A stretch of DNA of 62,055 nucleotides, taken from CAYVQE01 sp964633205. Its GTDB lineage: Bacteria; Myxococcota; B64-G9. Below, in pieces: positions 16,282-27,463 of this stretch (the first letter of the stretch is position 1; each line of letters begins with the position of its first letter). Made by a program: the position numbers and the translations under genes. Where the stretch lies: the NCBI GenBank assembly GCA_964633205.1, contig CAZWFN010000018.1, positions 1 through 62,055 of the forward strand, in the 5' to 3' direction. The notes below the pieces were generated by a model, which ran no database searches, had not been told where the DNA came from, and saw only the letters and a program-made list of their open reading frames with translations.

Positions 16282-17165
16282 GCGTGCGGGATCTCAGCCG
16301 GGCCGCGATCGAGGCCCGCCTGGCCGAGGCCGAGGCCCTGGTCGAGGCGCTCAAGGGGTCCGAGGTCGACGCGGTGGTCGGCCGCGACGAGGTGGCCTTC
16401 GTCCGAGGCCGCCGGGCCGAGCAGCGCGCCCAGCGCTTCCAGCGCGAGCTGGAGCGCCGGGTCGACGAGCGCACCGGCCAGCTCAGGAGCCTGGCGCTGG
16501 AGCTGGGCCGCAGCGAGCAGCGCGAGCGGCAGCGGCTGGCGGCGCTGCTGCACGACCACCTGCAGCAGCTGGTGGCCGCGGCCCGGCTGCGCCTGGGTGG
16601 CTTGCGCACCCGGCTGGCCGCCGGCGGCGGCCGGGGCGAAGATGCGCAGGCCGCGGCGGCCGACCTGGAGCTGCTCGACAAGACCCTCGACCTGCTGGCC
16701 GAGGCCATGGCCGCCACCCGCTCGCTGGCCGTCCAGCTCAGCCCGCCCGAGCTGCACCGCTCCGGGCTGGGCGCGGCGCTGGGCAACCTGGCGCGGCGCA
16801 TGGGCGAGCTGCAAGGGCTGCGGGTGGAGCTCGACTGCCCGCCGGCGGAGAGCGGCGGCGGCGCCGACCTGCGGGCCCTGCTCTACCAGGCGCTGCGCGA
16901 GCTGCTGTTCAACGTGGCCAAGCACGCCGGGGTGGACACGGCCGCGGTGCGCGTCGAGCGCGACGCCGGGCGGCTGCAGGTGGAGGTGCGCGATGCCGGC
17001 TGCGGCTTCGAGCCCGCGGCGGCGGATGCCGGCGGCGGCACCGGCCTGGGCCTGTTCGGCCTGCGCGAGCGGCTGCGGGCGCTGGACGGCGAGCTGCAGA
17101 TAGACTCCCGGCCCGGCCACGGCAGCCGCATCCGCCTCAGCGTCCCGCTCGGACCGCAAGACTGA
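16278..17165 (+). CDS. Histidine kinase (HisKA_3 type), third gene of the kai operon
   Basis: A 295-residue soluble kinase with no transmembrane segment. An N-terminal region of about 75 residues is helical (RAAIEARLAEAEALVEALKG). A coiled coil leads into the H-box AALLHDHLQQLVAAARL (His92). The ATPase domain has the N-box ELLFNVAKHAG, the G1 box VRDAGCGFEP and the G2 box GLGLFGLRERL. No KaiB-like sensory domain is present, so this is not a SasA by architecture; the helical region may be the KaiC/KaiB contact. GTG start at 16278 overlaps kaiB. Its catalytic core is closely similar to that of the hybrid protein at 17917, implying a paralogous pair. Confidence 0.88.
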   Translation: MSVRDLSRAAIEARLAEAEALVEALKGSEVDAVVGRDEVAFVRGRRAEQRAQRFQRELERRVDERTGQLRSLALELGRSEQRERQRLAALLHDHLQQLVAAARLRLGGLRTRLAAGGGRGEDAQAAAADLELLDKTLDLLAEAMAATRSLAVQLSPPELHRSGLGAALGNLARRMGELQGLRVELDCPPAESGGGADLRALLYQALRELLFNVAKHAGVDTAAVRVERDAGRLQVEVRDAGCGFEPAAADAGGGTGLGLFGLRERLRALDGELQIDSRPGHGSRIRLSVPLGPQD

Positions 17166-17227
17166 GCCGCCATACCGCAATGCCGCGATAGCGTATCGAA
17201 TGACACACCCCTGGAGCAAAGTGGGCT

Positions 17228-17261
17228 ACACCCGACGCAAGACTTCGCTTGCGTCGGGTGT
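17228..17261. terminator. Perfect 14-bp stem-loop after the kai operon
   Basis: ACACCCGACGCAAG (17228-17241) and its exact reverse complement (17248-17261) enclose the loop ACTTCG. It lies 62 bases past the kinase stop and could terminate or stabilise the kaiC-kaiB-kinase message. No T-run follows, so an intergenic repeat is an alternative. The rest of 17166-17421 shows nothing I can name. Confidence 0.5.
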
Positions 17262-17421
17262 TGGCTTAATCGTGCCCGCTCTTTTGTGGTTGCATCCGTT
17301 TCGACAAACATGTTGTCGTTCGGACATCACCAAGCGCCTATTGACCACCCGCCCGCAATGGGGTATTGGTGGATCCTTCGTTGGCAGCGAGCGCTGCGCC
17401 GCGAGGGGGAGGAACCCGCTG

Positions 17422-17805
17422 TTGAAGAAGGAACGGTTGCAAATTCTGCTGGTCGAGGACAACGACCTGTTCCGCGACAGCCTCAGCGAGCTGCTGCAGC
17501 TCGACGGCCGGCTGGAGATCGCCGGGGTGGCGGCCGACGGCGACCAGGCGCTGGAGCTGGTCGAGCGGCTGAGCCCCGGCGCGGTGCTGATGGATCTGAG
17601 CTTGCCCACCATCTCGGGCTACGAGGCCATGCGCCGCATCAGAGACAGCCACCCGGAGATCTTCGTGGTCGGCATGTCCACCTTCGACGAGGACGAGGTG
17701 GCCGGCCGCCTCTACGCCTCGGGCGCCCGCGGCTACGTGCGCAAGGACCTGTCGCCCGGCACCGTGGTCGACACCCTGCTCGGCCTGGCCGCCGGCCGCG
17801 AGTAG
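17422..17805 (+). CDS. Receiver-only response regulator
   Basis: Start TTG 17422 (LKKERLQILLVEDNDLFRDS), with GGGGGAGG about ten bases upstream; longer in-frame starts precede a poor N-terminus. The 127-residue product is a single receiver: acidic pair VEDND, phospho-acceptor Asp58 in VLMDLSLPT, Thr/Ser switch VVGMSTFDED and Lys in GYVRKDLS. No output domain exists, unlike usual NarL-type partners of HisKA_3 kinases. It therefore likely acts as a phosphorelay intermediate or by protein binding. The sequence is similar to the C-terminal receiver of the next gene. Confidence 0.88.
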   Translation: MKKERLQILLVEDNDLFRDSLSELLQLDGRLEIAGVAADGDQALELVERLSPGAVLMDLSLPTISGYEAMRRIRDSHPEIFVVGMSTFDEDEVAGRLYASGARGYVRKDLSPGTVVDTLLGLAAGRE

Positions 17806-17916
17806 ACCCGCCTTCATTCCGCGGATGGCTTTCAAAAAATTTTCGACCGCGCCGCCGCCGCTGGGTGGTTGGAGCTGGAGCGGGGGAGAATCGCGATCGG
17901 GTGACCGGTCGCCTCG

Positions 17917-21660
<3,744 letters not shown>

Positions 21661-21733
21661 AACAAACCACGAACCACGAACCAAGAACCACGCTGTCACG
21701 GCCCCAGCCCAGGCCCACAGCGCGATAAAATCC

Positions 21734-21762
21734 TTGACATCCCCCGGAGATTGACCTAGAAA
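21734..21762 (+). promoter_or_regulatory. Promoter of rplM-rpsI
   Basis: TTGACA (21734-21739), a 17-base spacer and TAGAAA (21757-21762) precede rplM by 77 bases. Near-consensus and well placed. The leader between it and the start is GC-rich, and I see no clear L13 autoregulatory structure. Confidence 0.7.
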
Positions 21763-21839
21763 GTGCGCTCCCGGCGCCCGGTCCGCTCACTTCGGGCCGC
21801 AGCGGCACCGCGGAGCACGATCGGAAGGACGGCGCGAGC

Positions 21840-22274
21840 ATGAAGACGACGAAATTTGTCACAAAGAGCGATGTGGAGCGGCGCTGGTGGGTGGTCGACG
21901 CCGAGGGCAAGGTGCTGGGGCGCATGGCCAGCGAGGTGGCCAGCGTGCTGCGCGGCAAGCGCAAGCCCAGCTTCACCCCCAACGCGGACACCGGTGACTT
22001 CGTGGTGGTGGTCAACGCCGAGAAGGTCGCGCTGACCGGCCACAAGTGGAGCGACAAGCTCTACCACGACCACTCCGGCTACCCGGGCGGCATCAAGAGC
22101 CGGCCGGCGGCCATGCTGCGCGAGCGCAAGCCGGCCGATCTGGTCCGGCGGGCGGTCAAGGGCATGCTGCCCAAGGGGGCGCTGGGCAACGAGATGATCC
22201 GCAAGCTCAAGATCTACGCCGGCCCCGAGCATCCGCACCAGGCGCAGCAGCCGGCGGCGCTCGAGCTGGACTGA
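21840..22274 (+). CDS. rplM: 50S ribosomal protein L13
   Basis: A 144-residue protein with family hallmarks: RRWWVVDAEGKVLGRMASEV, GDFVVVVNAEKVALTG, KLYHDHSGYPGGIK and RAVKGMLPKGALGNEM. The C-terminal tail (HQAQQPAALELD) is normal for the family. Followed by rpsI, the universal partner. GGAAGGA precedes the ATG. Confidence 0.97.
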   Translation: MKTTKFVTKSDVERRWWVVDAEGKVLGRMASEVASVLRGKRKPSFTPNADTGDFVVVVNAEKVALTGHKWSDKLYHDHSGYPGGIKSRPAAMLRERKPADLVRRAVKGMLPKGALGNEMIRKLKIYAGPEHPHQAQQPAALELD

Positions 22275-22317
22275 GCCGGAAGCCAACGGGGCTTCGGGCT
22301 GAATGATGGGTGAAGGC

Positions 22318-22710
22318 ATGGCAGAGACCAAGACATACGCCACGGGCAAGAAGAAGTCGGCCATCGCCCGCGTCTGGCTGCAGCCGGGCGACGGCAAGAT
22401 GACCATCAACAAGCAGCCGGCCGATCAGTACTTCGGCCGCCCGACGCTGGTGCAGCTGATCCAGGAACCGCTGGGCGTGGTGGAGAAGACCGGGGCATTC
22501 GACATCCTGGCCCGGGTCGTCGGCGGCGGCAAGGCCGGACAGGCGGCCGCGGTACGCCACGGCCTGGCCAAGGCGCTCAGCTCGCTCGACGGTCAGATGC
22601 GCTCGCCGCTGAAAAAGGCCGGCATGCTGACCCGCGACGCGCGCGTCAAGGAGCGCAAGAAGTACGGCCAGCCCGGCGCCCGCAAGCGCTACCAGTACTC
22701 CAAGCGGTAG
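22318..22710 (+). CDS. rpsI: 30S ribosomal protein S9
   Basis: A 130-residue protein: YATGKKKSAIARVWL, the central GGGKAGQAAAVRHGLAKAL and the basic C-terminus GARKRYQYSKR that reaches the P-site tRNA. ATG 22318 gives the usual family length; an in-frame ATG at 22303 would add five residues. Confidence 0.96.
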   Translation: MAETKTYATGKKKSAIARVWLQPGDGKMTINKQPADQYFGRPTLVQLIQEPLGVVEKTGAFDILARVVGGGKAGQAAAVRHGLAKALSSLDGQMRSPLKKAGMLTRDARVKERKKYGQPGARKRYQYSKR

Positions 22711-22815
22711 CGGCTCCAGCGGCGCTGCAAACCGCCGCCAGAACAACTGGCCAGCCGCCGAAGCATCACCGCAAACCCGCCAGAATGTCGCAAAGAGAGT
22801 TGCGTCGTTCCAATC

Positions 22816-22884
22816 GTAGGGGCGGGGTTCATCCCCGCCCGGACGGCGCTGGGCGACTACGGGCGGGGATGAACCTGCCCCTGC
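22816..22884. repeat. Intergenic repeat, copy 2
   Basis: Starts GTAGGGGCGGGG like copy 1 at 5777 and shares GGGCGACTACGGGCGGGGATG. The right end (CTGCCCCTGC, 22875-22884) is a degenerate form of the terminal inverted repeat with two mismatches. It is 69 bases long, so internally shorter than copy 1. It lies between rpsI and the convergent HD-GYP gene. Confidence 0.7.
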
Positions 22885-22963
22885 GATCCGAATGTCAGAT
22901 AGCGAAAGGGATACGTCATTTCGCGTCCTTCGGCACCCTCATGCAAGGGGATCGAAGGCGGTC

Positions 22964-24721
22964 TCAAGACACCCGTTCGACCGGCTCCCGTTGCGCTGCT
23001 CCGTCCGCCCCCGCCCGCTTGGCCAACACCCGCTCCAGCGCCGCGCAGACCTCGGGGTCGAGCTGGCGGCCGCGCAGCTGGTGGATGATGGCGATGGCCT
23101 GCTCGGGGCCGACCGCGGTCTGGTAGGGCCGGTCCGAGGTGATGGCGTCGTAGGTGTCGGCCGCGGCCAGGATGCGGGCTCCCAGCGGGATGGCCTCGCC
23201 GGCCAGCCCGTCCGGGTAGCCGCTGCCGTCGACCCACTCGTGGTGGTGGCGCAGCAAGGGCCGCACCGGCTGCAAAAAGTCGATCGGCTCGACGATCTTG
23301 TCGCCCAGCACCGGATGCTGGCGCATGATGGCCCGTTCCTCGTCGGTCAGCTGGCCCTGCTTGCCCAGGATGTCCTCGCGGATGCCGATCTTGCCGATGT
23401 CGTGCAGGATGCCGCCGTATTCGAGCTTCTTGAGCTGCTCTTCGTCGATCTCCAGCTCGCGGCCGATGGCCACCGCCAGGTCGGTCACCCGATCCGAGTG
23501 ACCGGCGGTGTAGGGGTCCTTGGCGTCGATCGAGTTGGCCAGCGCGCGCAGGGTCTCGACGTAGCCGCGCTCCATCGAGCGCATCAGCGCCTGGTTCTGC
23601 TCGTCGTAGTACGACAGCTGGCTGGACATGTAGTTGAAGGTGTGGGCCAGCTCGCCGAGCTCGTTGCGGGCGCGCACCTCGAGCTGGGTGCCGAACTTGC
23701 CGCGGGCGATGGCCAGCGAGCCGCGCACCAGCTTGGCGATGGGCCGCGTCAGGCCGAACACGAACAGCATGCCCAGGCCCACCGCCACCAGCAGGCTGAT
23801 GCCCACCACCCACAGCACCTGGCCGATCATGCGCCGCGAGGCCAGGTAGGCGTCGTCCAGCGGCTCGATGGAGACGATGTGCCAGTCGGGCCGGGCCAGC
23901 GGGGCGAAGGCCAGCAGGGCCTCGCGGCCGCCGGGCAGCCGGACCGGCCGCGCCCCCGAGACCCGCCGCACCGGCCCGCTGCCGGCCGGCGCGCCCAGCA
24001 GCCGCGCCATCTGGGCCGGGGAGATCCGGCGCTCCAGCCAATCGGCCTCGGGCCCGGCGCTGTGGGCGATCTGTTGCCATTCCGGGCCCAGCAGCAGCAG
24101 CCGGCCGCGGGTGCTGGCGCGCAGGCGCTCGACCAGCCGCTGCAGCGGCTCCAGCGACAGCTCCAACCCGACGAAGCGCGCGCCGCCGGCCTGCAGCCGG
24201 ATCATCAGCGCCACCACCGCCTCGCTGCGTGCCGGCACCTCGAGCGCGGGCCGGGCCGGCCGCTCGATGGTGTAGGCCGGAGAGAAGGCCAGCACCCCGG
24301 CGGCCACCCGCTCGGGATCCAGCCCGGCGATCTGCTGCTGGTGGCGGGCCAGCTCCGAGGGCAGGATGTGGGCCGGGTCGAAGGCCTGCAGGTTGCGCAA
24401 GGGCCGGCCGTAGCGGTCGTAGAAGCCGATGATGTTGATCCGGGGCCGTTTCTGCAGGATGAACGACAGCAGCCGCTGCTGCCCGGTCAGATCCAGCCGC
24501 GACAGGTCGACGTTGGACAGCAGCAGGTCCAGATCGGCGATCAGGTTCTCGAAGTAGGCCTCGGCCTGGCGGCCGGCGCGGGTGACCCGCTCCTGCTGCA
24601 GCTCCCAGGTCAGGGTCTTGACGATGTCCACCGTGGAGCTGATCAGGATCAGCCCGGCCACGGTCACCGGCACCGCGGTCAGCAGCACCAGCAGCAGGGT
24701 GATCGAGCGGAACAGGCGCAT
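22964..24721 (-). CDS. Membrane HD-GYP cyclic-di-GMP phosphodiesterase sensor
   Basis: A 585-residue protein. A transmembrane helix (about 8-30), a periplasmic sensor of about 270 residues (Cache-like; NIIGFYDRYGRPLRNLQAF), a second transmembrane helix (about 300-325) and a HAMP region (RPIAKLVRGSLAIARGKFG) precede the C-terminal HD-GYP domain. The domain carries HSDRVTDLA, GILHDIGKIGI, HH.EW.DGSGYPDGL and ARILAAADTYDAI, with all metal-binding motifs intact. It should hydrolyse c-di-GMP in response to an extracytoplasmic signal. It is last in a leftward operon after the receiver, 4 bases downstream. Confidence 0.92.
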   Translation of the reverse strand: MRLFRSITLLLVLLTAVPVTVAGLILISSTVDIVKTLTWELQQERVTRAGRQAEAYFENLIADLDLLLSNVDLSRLDLTGQQRLLSFILQKRPRINIIGFYDRYGRPLRNLQAFDPAHILPSELARHQQQIAGLDPERVAAGVLAFSPAYTIERPARPALEVPARSEAVVALMIRLQAGGARFVGLELSLEPLQRLVERLRASTRGRLLLLGPEWQQIAHSAGPEADWLERRISPAQMARLLGAPAGSGPVRRVSGARPVRLPGGREALLAFAPLARPDWHIVSIEPLDDAYLASRRMIGQVLWVVGISLLVAVGLGMLFVFGLTRPIAKLVRGSLAIARGKFGTQLEVRARNELGELAHTFNYMSSQLSYYDEQNQALMRSMERGYVETLRALANSIDAKDPYTAGHSDRVTDLAVAIGRELEIDEEQLKKLEYGGILHDIGKIGIREDILGKQGQLTDEERAIMRQHPVLGDKIVEPIDFLQPVRPLLRHHHEWVDGSGYPDGLAGEAIPLGARILAAADTYDAITSDRPYQTAVGPEQAIAIIHQLRGRQLDPEVCAALERVLAKRAGADGAAQREPVERVS

Positions 24722-24725
24722 GGCG

Positions 24726-25100
24726 CTAGGTGTCCAGCCTCGCCAGCACCCGGTCCAGCAGCTTGGCCATCTTGCGGAGCTTGAAGGGCTTGTTGATATA
24801 GTGATCCGGGCCCGGCTCGTGCTCGCCCGGGATGTGGCCCTTGGAGATGGCCGACATCAGCACGATCGGCAGCCGGCCGCGCTCGCCGGCCAGCCGCACC
24901 GAGCGCACCACCTGCATGCCGTCGACCCGCGGCATCAAAAAGTCGGTCACCAGCAGGTCGAACACCTGGTCGCGGAACAGGTTGAGCGCTTCCAGGCCGT
25001 CGCGGGCCAGCACCACCTCGACCCCGCGCTCGGCGAGCAGATCGCGCACCATCTGGCGCACCGGTGCGTCGTCGTCGGCCACCAGGGCGCGCAGGGTCAT
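24726..25100 (-). CDS. Receiver-only response regulator (CheY-like)
   Basis: A 124-residue single receiver: VADDDAPVRQM, phospho-acceptor Asp in LVTDFLMPRVDGM, Ser switch VLMSAISKG and Lys in HYINKPFK. Its ATG overlaps the stop of the upstream LysM-like gene (ATGA). The pairing with an HD-GYP sensor suggests it modulates c-di-GMP output, directly or through an unlinked kinase. Confidence 0.9.
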   Translation of the reverse strand: MTLRALVADDDAPVRQMVRDLLAERGVEVVLARDGLEALNLFRDQVFDLLVTDFLMPRVDGMQVVRSVRLAGERGRLPIVLMSAISKGHIPGEHEPGPDHYINKPFKLRKMAKLLDRVLARLDT

Positions 25101-26098
25101 GGTTCCGCTCCGCCGGCGTCGGCCGGGGTCTGCTGGTCTCGCTGCACCGTCATGCCGCCGCGATCGCTGGCCGCCAGGATGAAGGCGCGGGCCGCCGAGG
25201 CCGGGCCCACGTGGCCATGGGCGTCGACGCTGCGCAAAAACCAGTGGTAGGTACCGTCGGCCAGCCGCGAGCGCAGCAGGTAGGCGGTGGATTCGGTGGT
25301 CAGCTGGCGCACCGGCTGGCGGCCGGCGGGGTCGCGGCTGATCAGCAGCACGTAGCGGGCGGCGCCTTCGACCGGCTTCCAGTGGAAGTGGATCGAGGTG
25401 GTCACCAGCCGCGAGCCGGGGAAGGGCAGCACCGGCTGGGGCGGGGCCAGCAGCTCGCGAACCGGCTCGGGTGGCTGGCCGGGCGGCACCGCCACCGCCT
25501 GGCCACGCTCGACCACCCGGCGCTGGTCGCCCGCGGTCACCGCCACCCCCTCGCCGCCCATCACCTCGACCCGGGTCTTGCCGGCCTCGTCGACCGAGAC
25601 CGCGAAGCGGTTGCGCTGGGCCCGCCGGCGGCGGGCCTGCTTGCGCGCCAGCCGGGCCAGGGCCCAGGTCTCGTCGGCCAGCTGCTGGCAGCGCTGGTAG
25701 GCGGCCCGGCGGCAGGCCTGCCGGGCCTGCTGCAGGCTGGCCGCGGCGCGCTCGAGTTTTTCGGCGGCCAGTTCGGCCGCGCCCAGCTGGCGGGCCTGCT
25801 GCACCGCCTGGCCGGCCATGCCCAGCGCGCTGACCGCGGGCCGGCGCTCGGGCCCGGGCAGGCGGAAGGTCTCGCCGGGCGGCGGCTGGTGGCCTGGCGG
25901 CCAGTCGTGGATGGCGCGGATCTCGGCGGCCGCCCCGGCGTCCTCGTACAGCCGCTTGGCCAGGTCCTCCAGCGTCTGGTCGCCTTGCAGCGCGGCGGTC
26001 TGCGGCCGCGGCTCGTCGGCCAGCGCCCGGCCCGGCCCCGGCGCCAGCAGCAGCGGCGCCAGCAGCCGGACGGCGGTTCGCGCGCCGGGGCCCATCAT
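25097..26098 (-). CDS. Periplasmic LysM-like and Ig/FN3-like protein
   Basis: A 333-residue protein starting at ATG 26098, which overlaps the fecR-like stop. A signal peptide (VRLLAPLLLAPGPGRALADE) is followed by a LysM-like segment (LQGDQTLEDLAKRLYEDAGA, PGETFRLPG). An Ala/Gln/Arg-rich helical region (about 90-165) comes next, then a beta-rich C-terminus with HFHWKPVEGAARYVLLIS and GTYHWFLRSVDAHGHVGP, resembling an FN3/Ig domain. FecR-plus-LysM pairs occur elsewhere as envelope or cell-wall sensing modules. The role here is inferred from context only. Confidence 0.7.
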   Translation of the reverse strand: MMGPGARTAVRLLAPLLLAPGPGRALADEPRPQTAALQGDQTLEDLAKRLYEDAGAAAEIRAIHDWPPGHQPPPGETFRLPGPERRPAVSALGMAGQAVQQARQLGAAELAAEKLERAAASLQQARQACRRAAYQRCQQLADETWALARLARKQARRRRAQRNRFAVSVDEAGKTRVEVMGGEGVAVTAGDQRRVVERGQAVAVPPGQPPEPVRELLAPPQPVLPFPGSRLVTTSIHFHWKPVEGAARYVLLISRDPAGRQPVRQLTTESTAYLLRSRLADGTYHWFLRSVDAHGHVGPASAARAFILAASDRGGMTVQRDQQTPADAGGAEP

Positions 26099-26574
26099 TG
26101 GAACGCCACCTCGCGGCCCAACAGCTCGGTCTCGGCCGAGGGGGTCTTGATCTTGAACTCGGCGTCCGGCTCCTCGAGCGCCCCGATGTCGGCCTCCAGC
26201 CGGCCGCGGTGCAGGGTGAAGGTGGAGTGCTGGGCCCGCGAACGCCGGTTGATGCGCAGGTCGGTCACCGCCACCAGGCTCTCGGGTTCCAGCCGCAAGG
26301 TGCCGCCTTCGACGAAGCGGATGGTGGCGAAGCTCTCGCGTTGGGTGCACACCTTGTCGTTGACCGCCAGCTCGGCGCCGGTCGCGACCGATTGCCAGTC
26401 CGGCTCGCCGGAGCGCTTGACGCGCACCCGACCGGCCACCGCCACCAGGGTGGCGGTGTGGGCTTCCAGCCGCGCCTCGCCGGCGTCCGCTTCGTCCGGT
26501 GCATCCGGGGTCTGCTCGGTGCAGCCGGCCAGCAGGCAGGCGAGCACGGTCAGCCAGGGGCCGAGCGCTCTCAT
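26095..26574 (-). CDS. FecR-domain lipoprotein
   Basis: A 159-residue lipoprotein (RALGPWLTVLACLLAGCTEQ) with a FecR domain: VAGRVRVKRSGEPDWQ, VNDKVCTQRESFATIRFVEG and LRLEPESLVAV, then LHRGRLEADIG and FKIKTPSAETELLG. Here it is not linked to a sigma/anti-sigma TonB system. Instead it heads a LysM-like/receiver/HD-GYP operon, so it is more likely a periplasmic ligand or peptidoglycan-associated sensor part. No strong ribosome site precedes the ATG at 26574. It shares a 144-base divergent region with kdsB. Confidence 0.8.
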   Translation of the reverse strand: MRALGPWLTVLACLLAGCTEQTPDAPDEADAGEARLEAHTATLVAVAGRVRVKRSGEPDWQSVATGAELAVNDKVCTQRESFATIRFVEGGTLRLEPESLVAVTDLRINRRSRAQHSTFTLHRGRLEADIGALEEPDAEFKIKTPSAETELLGREVAFQ

Positions 26575-26718
26575 CGATCGCCATGTTATGCCCAATCGGC
26601 GATCGCGGCAAGATCCCGGCGTTCCCGAGCCGCCGCCGGCCGCTGCGAAAAGCGGCGCAGATCCGGTGGGCTGGACAAGGGGATTGACAACGCCCGGCGG
26701 CCGCGATTTCTCTCGGGG

Positions 26719-27459
26719 GTGCACCCTCGGATCGTCATCCCCGCCCGGCTCGATGCCGGCCGCCTGCCCGGCAAGGTTCTGCTGCCCATCGGAGACAAGC
26801 CCCTGCTGCAGCACGTCTGGGAGCGCGGTTGCGCCGCCGGGCTGGGCAGCCCACCGCTGGTGGCCACCGACGACGAGCGGGTGGCCGCCGCCGCCCGCGG
26901 CTTCGGCGCCGAGGTGGTCATGAGCGCGGCCGGGCATTGCTGCGGCTCGGAGCGAGTGGCCGAGGTGGCCGCCGGGCTGGATGCCGAGCTGATCATCAAC
27001 CTGCAGGCCGACGAGGCCCTGATCGACCCGGCCGCGGTGGCCGGGCTGACGGAGCTGTTCGGCGACCCGGCGGTCGAGATGGCCACCCTGGCCGCGCCCC
27101 TGACCGCGCCGGAGCAGCTGGCCGACCCGGCGCTGGTCAAGGTGGTGGTCGACGAGCGCGGAGACGCGCTGTACTTCTCGCGCGCGGCCATTCCTCATCC
27201 GCGTCGCGGCGCACCGCCCCAGACCCCCTGGCTCGGCCACCTGGGCGTCTACGCCTACCGGCGGCGACTGCTGCTGGACATCTACGCCCGCCCGCGCAGT
27301 GCGCTGGAGCGGGTCGAGGGCTTGGAGCAACTGCGCGTGCTCGAGGCCGGCCGGCGCATCCGCACCCGGATCTGCCGTTCGGCCCATTTCGGCATCGACA
27401 CCCAGGCCGACCTGGAGCGGGCCCGCACCGCGCTGGGCCAGGCAGAGGCAGGAGGTTGA
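26719..27459 (+). CDS. kdsB: 3-deoxy-manno-octulosonate cytidylyltransferase
   Basis: A 246-residue enzyme that activates Kdo as CMP-Kdo for LPS. Motifs: RIVIPARLDAGRLPGKVLL, PPLVATDDERVAAAA, CCGSERVAEVA, INLQADEALIDP and the end GIDTQADLERAR. GTG 26719 gives the normal length and the canonical N-terminus. A TTGACA (26684-26689) with TTTCTC 17 bases later ends six bases before this GTG, so a leaderless message is possible; that -10 is weak. It is followed closely by pyrG, which supplies CTP. Confidence 0.92.
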   Translation: MHPRIVIPARLDAGRLPGKVLLPIGDKPLLQHVWERGCAAGLGSPPLVATDDERVAAAARGFGAEVVMSAAGHCCGSERVAEVAAGLDAELIINLQADEALIDPAAVAGLTELFGDPAVEMATLAAPLTAPEQLADPALVKVVVDERGDALYFSRAAIPHPRRGAPPQTPWLGHLGVYAYRRRLLLDIYARPRSALERVEGLEQLRVLEAGRRIRTRICRSAHFGIDTQADLERARTALGQAEAGG

Positions 27460-27463
27460 GGCT

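Noticed and set aside
16278..17165. SasA-type clock output kinase
   Set aside because: The kinase lacks the N-terminal KaiB-like domain that defines SasA; only its position links it to kaiBC.
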